Part shown: piece by piece, positions 47,498 through 59,123 of the stretch
Position numbering within the stretch: the stretch's first letter is position 1
Layout: the number at the start of each line of letters is the position of its first letter
From: Pseudofabraea citricarpa
Lineage: Eukaryota > Ascomycota > Leotiomycetes > Helotiales > Dermateaceae
DNA length: 64,000 nucleotides
Assembly (NCBI GenBank): GCA_029641185.1
Contig: JAPWGK010000025.1
Span: 124,001-188,000, forward strand
Reading direction: 5' to 3'
Notes under the pieces: model-generated
Seen by the model: only the letters and a program-made list of their open reading frames with translations
What the model was told of the DNA's origin: nothing
The model's database searches: none
Made by a program: the position numbers and the translations under genes

Positions 47498-49796
47498 AAT
47501 AAAATGTCCGCGTATTATTATTATTATTTTCAACCACTTATGATCATGAAAGCATTGGGAAGGAAGCGGAGCGGAGCATTAGACACGACGAAGCGATTTC
47601 AACATATCGAGCGAGTACTTGTGTCAGAATAGCGAATGAGTAAAATAACGAATGCAAACACTAACCAGTGTTCATCTATCTACCGATGAGGCATTTCTGA
47701 TTCGTGAAATTGAGCAGCTGACATGGTCCTCGGTGCGTCTTGATTCGGATGCGCCCGATGTAAAGAGGCGCTTAAGCAGAACGAGTAAGGTCCGTCGCTG
47801 GCGGTGCCTCGAAACCAACTGACTACACAACCGCATTATTCCTCTTCCCGCCGATAGCTTCAAAACATGATATAGCAGTAAACTCTGTGAGCATGGGCTT
47901 GGGCGCAAATTCTATCCCGTCACCGGTCGGAGTTTGCTAAACTTTCGCGGGATAAACCCTCTCAGTCAGCTTGCATGAATCATGAGTGTTGAATAGTCAG
48001 AGAGTTTTCAATCTCATACACACCACACTTTATCTATCTCGGCACTCAAATTTGCATGGATTACAAACCTAAACTACAGATTTGCTCGTACTGTAAATCA
48101 TAACATGTCGACTAATTGAGCTCGCTGTAAGCCTGGCTCGTTAAGGCAAGCCTCATCCGTGTATTAAAAGAGCCTCCGTGCGATTGGGGAGCTTGTATTC
48201 TTTAATCCCCACTCCAAATCAATTACACAGCCCTTTATTCTCACAGATTTGATATCGCCGGTCTTTAAAAACTTGCCGAGGTATTCGGGACTAATTAAGC
48301 GAGCAAAAGCATGTGGCTTTGGCCGTGAAGAACTCGTTCTCGCTACTTAGATCGCCAGCTCAAAGGGGAGAAAGTTGTTAACAAGATTGATTGTTGTAAT
48401 TTTAGACGAGTGTATAGTTTGCTGCAGCTAACTTAAAGAAATCCTCATGAGCTCTTCATATATTTTAGTTACGTCTCTCTTGCAGGCCTGAATCAAACTA
48501 TATAGATTTTAATCGGGGTTGCAGTAGTAACTGCTGATTTTATCGTTCCATGAGACGGCGGTAAGACTGTTTTGGTAGCCTTTTACGCTATGGGAGAAAG
48601 CAATTAGTGATAATATTATCGAAGTAACATGAAAATTGATTCCTTAATTGTAAAAAAGAAAGAGAAAAAAAAAGGTTTTGATTGGAAGAAACTTACTTCA
48701 AGAAAAAGCAATACGAAGGAGGATCAGATTCAACTAGGCTGACTTAATCCTTAAGGTTGCCTCCTAGAGGAACGATTACCTGCGATTGGTACTCTTGTAT
48801 TCTCATATCGTCATGTTAGAAAATGCCCTGAGTCCGTTTAAGTCAAGAGCTCGTAAGAATCCAAGTCCATTCACAATTGATCCCACAATAGGGAACTGAC
48901 ATGCTGCAATAAGCTGCTGTTGCATATACGCCCGCTCTCGCTTAATCTATTTCAATTCTGACATCACTTCTCGTTCCATTTGTTGTTGAGATACGCGAAG
49001 ATGGGAGGCTAAAATTGCGGCTCATGGGAATGGAGGGTACTATCTAACACTAAGGATAGTGATGAAGTTCATTTAAAATAAGGCGGGGTTGGGTTCTTGT
49101 TGGCGGATAAAAAGGTAGACAGAATGGTGTTGCTTTACTTGACCATAAAGAGCCTGAACGGCGACAAGGTCCAAGGGCGTTTGTATTACATGTTTATAAT
49201 GCTTACTTTAAGGATAAAATATTCAACTGGTTTTCTATTCGTGTAAGAGTAGGGTAGGGTTACCGAGAGTTGAACCATCATCCGGACCAGTCAACTGGAA
49301 TAAACCAGGCATCATAGCATGTAATCTTTCCCTAGTTGGCTAAGTGGAGAGAAGAGGAGGGCAAAAGCTATCCCTAGCAAAGCTATCACGCAATTTCAAA
49401 GTCAAACGTATGTTTTCTAAGCAGGGGCATTGATAACTGGCAGTTCTTGATCCATTTCTAACATTTGGACAATTTGTAGTTGGATATTTTTTGGCTACAA
49501 GTAAATGGTTGATCAATACTTTGTGGTTACTAAATAAGTTGTGATTATCAACCAGATTATGAAAAAAAGACATTTCACCACTACCAAACAAGTTGTTGCA
49601 ACTGAACAAATGATAATCAACAGATCATAACTGCCAGAAAAGTAAGACGTAATAAACGGCCCATAAAAAATATCCTAAGAGGGTATTTTTTCATATTCAG
49701 CAACCACAAACCCCCCAAAAAACCAAAGAACAGAATCTTCCAAAAAGGTGAAGGGAGGATACCCTGACTGCAAAGCTGAACTGTGATCTTCAGCAT
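47498..49796. other. Intergenic
   Basis: About 2.3 kb with no supported gene. A short A-rich run lies at 48651-48674. Frames such as 49340-49609 (minus) have no domain. I see no repeats or RNA gene signatures. Confidence 0.5.
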
Positions 49797-50441
49797 CTAA
49801 TCCGAATGTGCGACCTTGGTAGGAGCCACAATGTTCTTCCACCTCTTATCTCCATCCAGCAGATCCAAAAGCTTGCCAAATGATACCTGCGTATCAAATC
49901 CAGTCTCCAATTCCAAAAGCATGTCTCTCTCCTTATAATACCTCACAACGTCAGGACTTTCCTCGTGAAATCTCTCCCATCTTTTCTCAAAATGCTTTTC
50001 ATCATCATCCAGTCTGCCAGGTAACTTCCTCGTCAGAAACCGCGTCTTATGGGTATCTTTCGAACAGCGAAAAAGAAGCACGAGATCCGGTCGAATCCCT
50101 GCTTGTTCGAGATGTTCCAGATGATCTTGATGGCGTGGAAACCCGTCTACCAGAATGCCGTTTTTTGCGTCCTTTTTGGAGAGCTTTTCAAGTTTGGGGA
50201 CGAGGATATCAGAAACCATGAAATCGGCAGGAATGGATCTATGGTTGTGAACGTAGCTCGCTACTCGTTCACCGAGCTCGGAGGGTTCGTTGGCGAGACT
50301 GCGACTGTAGTCTCCGACGGAGAGGTGGTGGAGGTTGAATTGTTGTGCAAGAAGAGTACAAAGTGTTCCCTTTCCGGCTGCTGGGGCTCCGATTACGAAA
50401 ATGATCTTGGTGGATGGGGTTTGAGTGCTGGGATTAGCCAT
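49797..50441 (-). CDS. Nucleoside-monophosphate kinase (adenylate/UMP-CMP kinase family)
   Basis: Single exon, 214 residues. The P-loop IGAPAAGKGT (residues 17-26), the NMP-binding part (HHLSVGDYSRSLANEP), VDGFPRHQDHLEHL and the CSKDTHKTRFLTRK-LPGRLDDD lid with downstream arginines (FEKRWERFHEESPDVVRYY) are those of adenylate and UMP-CMP kinases, which transfer phosphate from ATP to a nucleoside monophosphate. The P-loop is the variant GAPAAGKGT rather than GGPGSGKGT, and the lid is short, as in UMP-CMP kinases. No targeting peptide is visible, so cytosolic or nuclear. The deviating motifs suggest a paralogue rather than the essential Adk1 or Ura6. Confidence 0.85.
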   Translation of the reverse strand: MANPSTQTPSTKIIFVIGAPAAGKGTLCTLLAQQFNLHHLSVGDYSRSLANEPSELGERVASYVHNHRSIPADFMVSDILVPKLEKLSKKDAKNGILVDGFPRHQDHLEHLEQAGIRPDLVLLFRCSKDTHKTRFLTRKLPGRLDDDEKHFEKRWERFHEESPDVVRYYKERDMLLELETGFDTQVSFGKLLDLLDGDKRWKNIVAPTKVAHSD

Positions 50442-51825
50442 GTCTGGTGATTGAAAGCGAGGCTAGATTGATGAATTGACGATGATGAAGTGAGATGTGA
50501 TCACGACCGGTGCGGTTGAGTTAAGAGTGATGGTAAAGAGAGATGATGTGATGTGATGCTGGGGATGTCATGTTCTCTCAGTAGGGTCTCCACGGTATAT
50601 AGACGTCGACTTGGTGGGTTGAGATATCCGGAGAATGAAATGGAGCCTGCTCCCCGTTTCTGAGTAGGATGACACATTCATAATTACTCACTTTAAAACT
50701 ACCGGGAATCTACAAAAGGGAACTTGAGAGAAAGATCGTCTGAGACGAGAATGGTTCAACGACATAAAGAAAGAGGGGTTGAGACATTCAAATGCCTAGT
50801 GCCAAGAATCCATGCAGTACTAGAACCATTGCAAAGAACTGAGTATCCCCTCTTATAACCTCATCTAAATCTCTATGGTTCCATGGCTCTTCAACTAATT
50901 AACTATTACAGGGCCCATTTGATGACTGGTCTCACATATTTTTTGTTCGGATTTCTTTCCTTTTCTTTGTTTGCTTCTTTCTTTTCTTTTCCTTTTTTTC
51001 TTTTTATTTTTATTTTTGAAGTTTTTCCTTGATGCGGGAACTTAAAACATCTTCTTTCAGAGTCTCAAGCTGCCTCGCTGTGTTTTTTATGTTTCTCTCG
51101 CTTCGGTGATCCCTGACCCCTTTTCTGAAATGCTGGGACTTTCTTTGGCGTTTCTCTTCCAAGAACCAGGGTACGAGGACTAAACTTAGAACAGTTCTTT
51201 TCTACAGCAAAAGAATGCAATGTCAAAATGTGGAAGTGCTCAGAGACCAGGTGATGCCTTACCTGATAGGTGTACGGAGCAGGATGAAGGTACCTGAAAG
51301 ACTACCCGGGATGGACAACCCGGGATTCCAAGACAATACACACCTGGATCGAGGAAATTTATGTATCAACAGGAAAACATCGGATGCTCTGCTTGATATC
51401 TGGTCCACAAGGTCTTCGCTAGTAGTTGCAAAAATGGTTGTTTGATAACACAAGTATGCAAGGTAATATTGTCTCCTCACGCTAATTTGATGTTACATAT
51501 GAACACACGAAAGTGGCATTTATTATTTTCCTATTGGTTAAATGCATTGAATAAGAATTAAAGTGAGGTGTAGATGTAGATTATGACTTGGAGTTGGCCC
51601 TGGAGGATATTGATATTCCTGCCTGAGGCTGCCGCAGTCGCGCTGCAAGGTGCACTTCCCATGGCGGCGCGTACTTTACTGGTTGCGCAAACACGCTCAG
51701 CTCCCGCAGCGTTTCTTCCACCATCACCACCACGACGACGACGCGACACGACCCTCAACATTGACCCAGAGCTTGGATTCGACGTCGCGACACATGAACT
51801 AATGACCGCGCGACGACAGCCCCTC
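50442..51825. other. Intergenic with pyrimidine tract
   Basis: Divergent promoter region between the NMP kinase and Scc3 genes. A strongly T-rich pyrimidine tract spans about 50937-51018. An open frame extends upstream of the chosen Scc3 start to an ATG at 51583, so part of 51583-51825 may be coding. Confidence 0.5.
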
Positions 51826-54800
51826 ATGGAAATCTCGGAAAACGACGCGACGAGCTCTCCAGCTGCGGCCACCACCAGCAGGCGCAAGTCAGGACGCGCT
51901 GTGAGGGCCCCTCAAAAATTCATCCCAGAAGCTGCGCCATCACAAGCAGAGAAAACGAGTTCGAAAAGAAAGCGGGGCGCTGAGGAGGGCGAGAATGACG
52001 CGTCAGACGAGGACGAGGACGAGGATGAGGATAGCGAAGAGCAATCAGACGAGAGCGACGTAGAGGAAGAAGTTCCCAAGTCACGAAAGAGATCCAAAGT
52101 TCCACGGAAACCTGCAGCGAAGAAGCCCAAGGTCAATGGTTCAACACCGCATGCTGAGGATGACGACGACGAGGAAGCACCATCTGTGAGATTGCCCAGT
52201 CGCCCAAAGAAAGGCAAGAAGGTCGCAATCGCAAAGAGAGAGGTGGGGGGGTTATATGGTGAGTGCATGAAAGAGGTTCAATTGTGGCATGTTTGCTAAT
52301 TTCTGAGCAGCTGAGGTATATACGAGCGGGAAGAATCTTGACGATGTTGCTGCAGAATGGTTTGGCAAATACAATGACGATGCGGTGGGAGGACTGGCAG
52401 ATATTGTCAATTTCATACTGAAGAGTGCTGGTTGCGAGATTGAGGTGACCAGTGACGACATTGAGGATGTCGACAACATAGATCAGAAGATCACCGATAT
52501 TCAAGAAGAGTTTCAAGCAGTAAGTAGCATACCTTTTGTGGGAGACGTCTATCTAATCATTGGCCTAGACAAATCCCTCTGATTACCCTCTTGCCTCGAG
52601 AGCAAAAAGTAGCCCCGCCTTCCGAGCATGTTTGACGGGCTTCGTCGATTCTCTGATCAAGACGGTCCACAAAGCAGGTGTCTTGTACGAAACAGACGAA
52701 GATGGCAGAGCTGTTCTGCTAGATACTCTTATCACATGGGCCACTACGATGTCTTCGGCTCACTCGCGAGCTATCCGTCACACTGCAACTCTTGTCAATC
52801 TGACAATCAACAGCTCGATCTGTGATGTCGCAAATGAGATTATGGAAGTGACCGCCAAGACTCTCCGTCAAGCTGAGAGTGAGAAAGCAAAGAAGGGCCG
52901 AGGAAACAAGGCAAGGCTTGCTGAGTTCCAAGCCAAAGTGGAGGAGGGGGAGAGTTATAAAAATCTACTCCAAAGTACCATCAAGGACAATTTCGACACA
53001 GTTTTTGTACACCGATATCGAGATGTAGATGCAAAGATCAGAACCGAGTGTGTCGAGGCACTCGGTTACTGGATGCTGGAAATGCCTGATGTATTCTTCG
53101 AAGGCGTCTTTCTACGCTATCTTGGATGGATGCTGTCAGATATCAACTTCCCTACTCGCCATGCTACTATCAAACAATTGATCAAGATCTTGAAGAAAAA
53201 GGATAATATTGGTGGAATGCGACATTTTATCGAACGCTTCCGGCCTCGCTTGGTGGAGATCGCATCTCGAGATTCAGAACCTGCTATCCGGTCTTCTGGT
53301 GTCGAGCTTGTTGATATTCTAAGGGACGCAGGAATGCTTGAACCAGATGATATTGACTCAATTGGAAAGCTCATCTTCGATGCTGATCCTAAAGTTCGCA
53401 AAGCTGTGGTACCGTTCTTCACTGAAAGCATCAAAGATGCATTTGAAGCCAAGGTGGAAGAGCTGGGTGGAGAGGAGGCTCTCGAAGAGATTCTCACAGT
53501 GGATGACGAAGATTTCGATAGTCCTCGTGCGGGATGGATCAAACTGAAGTCTCTAGCAGAGATCTTGTTAAATTTCGACACACAGGACCGCGAAGACATG
53601 CCTAGCCAAATCGAATTGGTTAGCAACGGGGTCAATGTACAAGGATCAGAATCAAGATTTACTTGTGCCGCACAAGCACTCTATGACCAAATGCCGGAGC
53701 TTCGAGACTGGGAGGTTCTCAGCGGCTATCTTCTGTTTGACCACTCGGCGAAGGGTAGAGGAACTCAAGTCGAGCGCGATTTGAAGGAGGCATTCAAGCC
53801 AGAGGAAGCAGAAGAGATTATCCTCTTGGACATACTCAATGCAGTAGTCAAGCTCAACCTGACAGAAGGCGATAATCACGACAAGATCAAGGATAAGGGT
53901 AGAAGAGCGGCCAAACTCGAACTCATGGAAGCAAAAGAGACAACTGCTCGTCATCTCGCAGAGACGATCCCAAGGTTACTGAAGAAGTTCGGTGCCAGTC
54001 CAAGAACAGCAACGGTCGTCCTGCGACTAGAACATACTCTTAATCTTGATGTCTTTCAGGAACTGAGACAAGACTCGACAGCATACGCGAACCTTCTGGA
54101 CGAGATTAGTGCACAATTCAGTCGGCACGCCGATAAGGGCGTCATCAACGAGGCTGGAGCTGCGTTACTACGGGCGAGAGGGTATGAGGACCTTGAAGAA
54201 GTGACAGAGCAGAAGATGCAGTCACTCTGGGAATCAACCACCGACACCCTTCGACGAATGAGTAAAGCCGGTCCGATCAGTACCCGCGGTGGTCTGAGAC
54301 CCTCAGTGCTTCGCGAGCTGAGCAATAACCTCACACGACTTGACAAGCTCGCCAGTATATCAAGCTGTGTCGAGGCATTGGAAGCAGATTCCGGGAGTGA
54401 TCAGCCTCTACCAATCAACATCTTGCTTGACATCGTTGGCAGAGGGGAGTTGTCAGAGCCCGACCTGGATCTTGACTTTTTGGAAGATGAAGTCGTCACA
54501 TCAGCCATTCAATCATCTATTTTCTACTTTATGTGGAAGACGCAATACATCATGAAAGCCATTGAGGCCGAGGAAGACATTGCCTCTGAAGATATTGATC
54601 AGATCAAGGAACGGAAAGATACCTTTATCAGGAACCTCATCGCCACGCTATCATCCCGAGCATCACTCGATCCTCTCCGCATCTTCGCAACGAGTACTCT
54701 ACTCGATGTCCACACCCTCTTCGCAAGTATCAGTTCAAGCAAGCCCTTAGAATCCTCAAACGAAGAACAATACGCATCCCTCAACGAGCTCGCAACGCCA

Positions 54801-55619
54801 ATCCCAGCCGAAGTACAGGCCGAAATCCTATCCATCTTCGACGCGAGCGAGCGGCACTTTGCAAAGAAGGCCCAGAAGACGCTGGCCGAGCCCGGCGACG
54901 ACGAAGAGCCCGAAGACGTCGACTCGGAACCCGAAGACGACTCGGACTCAGAAGAAGCCACGACGTCGGAGCGCCAGGCCGAGACGCTGAAGGCCGAGCA
55001 GCAGCTCTGCGAACTCACATCCAAGATGATCCTCGCGTCCTTTGCCAAGGTGCTCGCCATCCCAGCTGCGCGAATCCAGCGGAACAGGACGCGCCTCGGC
55101 CCCAACTTCAAGGAGGTCGTCGCGTACCTGGACGATCCGGCCAAGAAGTCTTCGAGGGCGAAGAAGGGAGGCGGTAGGAAACAAGCGACACCGAACCCGA
55201 ATGCGAATTCCAACGCATCAGCTGCGGCCGCAAACGCGAATGCGGATGCGAACAAGAAGAGCGCTGCCTCGAAAACAGGAACGGGCGCGGGCAAGAAGTT
55301 ATCTACTGAACTCGTAGGATCGGACGACGATTCGGACTCTGAGCTTTCGGAGCCGGACGACGTGGAAGAGGGACAGGAGCAGGGGCAAGAAGAAGTGGAG
55401 CACGAGGACCAAGACCAAGATCAGGACCAGGGCCAGGGCCAGGACGAGGACAACGATGAGGATGAGGACGAGGACGAAGAACCTGAGCCCGAAGAGGGAA
55501 CGAGAGAGGATTTGAAGCGGCGCGAATTGGTCGAGGACGATGCCGCTATCTCTATTGATACTGCCGACGACGAAGAGGAGGGGGAGGACGAAGATGACGA
55601 TGAGCCGATGGGCGATTGA
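51826..55619 (+). CDS. SCC3: Cohesin subunit Scc3/STAG
   Basis: Three exons, 51826-52258, 52311-52519 and 52569-55619; 1230 residues. Introns are 52 nt (GTGAGT, GCTAAT, GAGCAG) and 49 nt (GTAAGT...CCTAG). Scc3 binds the kleisin Scc1 and loads and holds cohesin on chromosomes. The STAG region starts near LDDVAAEWFGKYNDDAVGGL; the stromalin conservative domain includes DVFVHRYRDVDAKIRTECVE-like sequence (here DTVFVHRYRDVDAKIRTECV) and YLGWMLSDINFPTRHATIKQ. HEAT-like helices fill the middle. The N terminus is basic/acidic (SRRKSGRAVRAPQKF) and the C terminus is highly acidic with Asp/Glu/Gln repeats. Other in-frame ATGs at 51583, 51661 and 51802 are possible; 51826 (MEISEND) is chosen because it sits just before the conserved SRRKSGR motif. 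Confidence 0.92.
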
Positions 55620-56427
55620 TCAATTGCTGGATTGATAAACTCGGCTCAACTCGACTCGACTCGACTGGTGCTGGACGGTTGATGGATGGAGTGAACCTTT
55701 TTTGTATGATAGATTAGTTATGTCACGTCATGTCAGGCCAGGTCATGTGATTCTTCTGGAGGAGGAAACGAAGGGGTGAAGGGGGAGTGTTTATAGCTTG
55801 CCAGGCTGGTGGTAATGAAATCAAGAAAATATGTTCATGTCAACTTCCTTCTCATTTCTCTCTGTCGCTCAGTCACTCTTTCTTGAAGGCTCACTTACTT
55901 TACTCACACACCATCTCGCATCACATCTTGATACATCACATGCTTGCAATTGCTTTCATTCTTCACTCAAAAGCTCTATTTCACATGGGCACTTGCCATG
56001 TCCTGCCTTCCACCGTCTGTCCTTCATCTTCTCATTTGGAGCAGGAGCTTTCAAGCTACGCATACTCATGACTAAAAATTTTGTCATTTATCTCAAAGTT
56101 TGTAGATCAGGAGCTTTCAAGCTACCATGTCTCATCCTTGAGTCAGAATTCTCAAATTACCAACGCCTAATATGATGTGCCGGGGGTGTGTTTTTGACAA
56201 AAGGGAAAATACATGACGGTGAATCTTTCGCTAATCGTTGGTCACATCGTAAACTGGGGAGTGCCTTTTCGGAGGAATGGGGTGTTGTGTTGGGGCTGAA
56301 ATGAGGAGGTGAGTGAATCGGCAGACGGGGTTGGGCATCAAAGTGAATTAGAATGTTGTATTTGTGCAGCCGCAAAGGAAGGACTTGAAAATCAAGCCAA
56401 AGAATTTGGTTTGACTCCAAAACAAGT
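55620..56427. other. Convergent 3' flank of Scc3 and importin alpha
   Basis: About 800 bases between two convergent genes. Holds a short ACTCG repeat near 55646-55665 and an 18-bp direct repeat (listed). No gene seen. Confidence 0.55.
56042..56125 (+). repeat. 18-bp direct repeat pair
   Basis: CAGGAGCTTTCAAGCTAC occurs exactly at 56042-56059 and again at 56108-56125, 66 bases apart. Bases beyond the copies differ. Confidence 0.8.
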
Positions 56428-58484
56428 TTACATGTCCATTGAATCATTTTGACCGTTGGCGAAGTCGAAGTTGTTGTTGGTTCGTCCATCCGTGTTGAGG
56501 CCAAAGACTCCATTGGTAGTGGTGGATGGCTCCATGGCTCCATCACCTTCCTCCTCATCTGAGAAGTACTTCTCGATCATGTTGTACGCCTTCATGTAGA
56601 TCTCTTCATTGGCGTTAGTTTGGCAATCGTGAATCTTCTCCATGCCATGGCATTCCTCGATAAAGAGAGCATAGCGGTTGATGTTCTCGGCACCTTCACC
56701 AGCAGCATCCTTGTCCATCTCTCCAACCTTGAGAATGTTCTCTAGACCATCAAGAGCAACTTGAATGATTTTGTTATCTGGGCAAGCCAGGAGATCACAC
56801 AATGGCTTGATGCAACCTTGGTTGACTAAGTATCTAATCTGCTCAGGTTTTTGAAGTCCCCCAGAAGTGGCATTGGAAATAGCCCAGCAAGCTTCCTTGC
56901 GAGTCTTAAGATCGCCATTCGAGAGAAGGTGGATAAGAGGAGGAATGATGTTGGCGTCGATGACGGCTTGGATTTGCGTAGAGTTACCAGCTGTGACGTT
57001 GGAGATAGTCCAGCATGCTTCCTTGCGAATTCCATCCTTGTTGGAGCTCAACAGCGACAACAGCGCTGGGAGGGATCCACAGTTGATAATCACTTGTGTT
57101 TGGACATCATCTCCGGTGACGATGTTTCCAACAGATCGTAGAGCAGGGGTCTGAACCGATGTTGAAGCGTGCATGAGGAGCTCCACGAGGCGGCGGGGGA
57201 TACCAGCCTCAATGACGGCTTGGATCTTGTCATTGGCACCATCAGAAAGATATGAAATCGCCCAGCAAGCATCGATCAAGACCTCGTCGTCCAAAGAGTA
57301 AACAAGCTTTGCGAGAACTGGGAGTGCAGGCAAGATCTGCTGAAGATGTTAGCCTATTGACAAGCCGCAAATGGAAGAGGATGGCTTACGGTGTTCCAGT
57401 CTGGTTGAGGAGTCTTGCCACGGCAGAAATTGCTCAGGGTCCAGGTAGCATTGCGGAGCATGCTCAACTTGCGGCTGTCACCCAATAAGCTCAAGAGTGG
57501 CTTCAATGCACCACAGCTCAGGACGTAATCACGGCATGATGGGCTATCACCAGCAATGTTTCCCAAAGCCCAGACAGCTTGTTCTCTAACATCAGGCTCG
57601 TGGCTGCCCAACAATTCAACGAAGATGGGGACGGCGCCAGCCTCAATAACAACTTGTGTCTGTTGAGCGGAACCGGAGGCGATGTTGGTCAGAGCCCAGG
57701 CAGCCTCGAACTGTACAAGAGTATGGGGGGATCGCAGGAACTCGACAAAACGACCAACCACACCGGTCTTGATGACCTCCTCGATGGGTGGGTTGCGCTC
57801 CTTGGATAGAAGCTTTCGGAACTTGGTGGTGGCTTGGATTTGGAGATCGATTTGGTCGGAGAAAACACCTTCAACCATCTGAGGGAGATCTTCGTTCAAC
57901 TATCGAGAGGCATCATTAGCATGCTGATAACGGGCCGGTAATTCAGATAAGCACTGAAACAGGAGGGGTTGGGTGCTCGGTGCTCGTGGGCCATGCTTGA
58001 TATCCTGATAGATAGACCAATATGCTGTCGGCGATATCGATGCCATTGGTGGTCAAGTAGAGACATGCCCCGTAGCCAAAAGGCCCCAAGCGAAAAACGA
58101 ATGCTGCGCTAGGCACTACCCCACCTAGCAAAGTAAACAGATGCCGTGCCACTCTGAAATGATGGGATTCAGTCGCAGCAGCTCCGCCATCAGGGCGCAC
58201 AGTATATTTAAGAGGGTGCAGAAAGGAAATGCGCTCCGACGTACCTGGCTCTCAGTCGGGGCGGTATCATCGTCGCTGTCTGGCGCAGCACCCAGGGACG
58301 CACCAGGACGAGACGAACCATCGCCGCCGGTGATACCTCTGCGCTTTGCCAAATTCTCCTCGCGCTTTGCCTTGCGGATCTCGACCTGCTGTTCTTCGCG
58401 ACGACGTCTCAACTCCTCGGGCTTGAAGGTGTTCTTCGCCTTGAAGTGGGATCGTCGATGCTCGGGGATGTAACGGTCAGCCAT
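56428..58484 (-). CDS. Importin subunit alpha (karyopherin alpha)
   Basis: Three exons, 58484-58245, 57899-57390 and 57336-56428; 552 residues, the usual length. Importin alpha binds nuclear localisation signals and links cargo to importin beta at the pore. The N-terminal IBB domain is clear ([20 protein letters not shown], then a long basic helix [20 protein letters not shown]). About ten armadillo repeats follow, with the NLS-groove Trp/Asn arrays repeated: [60 protein letters not shown] and [12 protein letters not shown]. The C terminus is acidic ([12 protein letters not shown]). Intron 1 is unusually long at 345 nt (GTACGT...GCTAAT...ATAG); intron 2 is 53 nt. It shares a promoter with divergent POT1. 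Confidence 0.97.
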
Positions 58485-59123
58485 GATGGCGGTGGGCGGT
58501 CGAACGGCTGCGGTGTGTAGATCTGCGGATGCTGAGCAGCTGCGACCAGATGCGGAGGAGGCTGAGATCAGGTTGTCGGGGCTGTGTTGTGAGATGGTGT
58601 TGTGGAGGGCGGGTGTAGAATTGAGGATTGAGGGGGGGAGGAAGGAGAAGAGGAAGATTGAGGTTGGAAGTTCCAATCAACCGAAAGTGAAATGGAAGCA
58701 AAAGATGTCTGGTTGCCGCCTTTGTTTCTGCCTTAAACATTGGGCACGAAGGCGAAAGGCGGCGGTAGACGGGCGCTTGCTGCTTTGGCGTCTGCGGATC
58801 ATGCATTGTTCCGTGCCGACGTAGTGTCTTGGGCCGACCAACTCTCAGGTCACGGGGAGCAAAGACACGTGAATGACGAAAAAGCTGGCACGTGAATTGC
58901 CGTCTAGCGTGGATGCGTCCGTCGCGTCTTCCCGCTTCCCCCATAAAGAGACGCGTCTAGACGTGAATGCCATCAATACAACACCCTCAACCTCCCCGGA
59001 ACCCCACGCTCCCCGCATCTCGCCTAGCTCCGCTTTGGCTTCCACAGTTGTATATGTCCGTACTCTGTCCATACTTACTATACCTTCTATATCATACGCA
59101 GCTTTGCCTCAATCTCCCCCACC
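58485..59123. promoter_or_regulatory. Shared divergent promoter of importin alpha and POT1
   Basis: 639 bases separate the two ATGs. It holds CACGTGAAT twice (from 58866 and 58889, 23 bases apart), a perfect MCB-type ACGCGT at 58951-58956, and a related GTCGCGTC at 58921. MCB boxes are bound by the G1/S factor MBF; the CACGTG sites fit bHLH factors. The motifs lie nearer to POT1. Confidence 0.6.
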
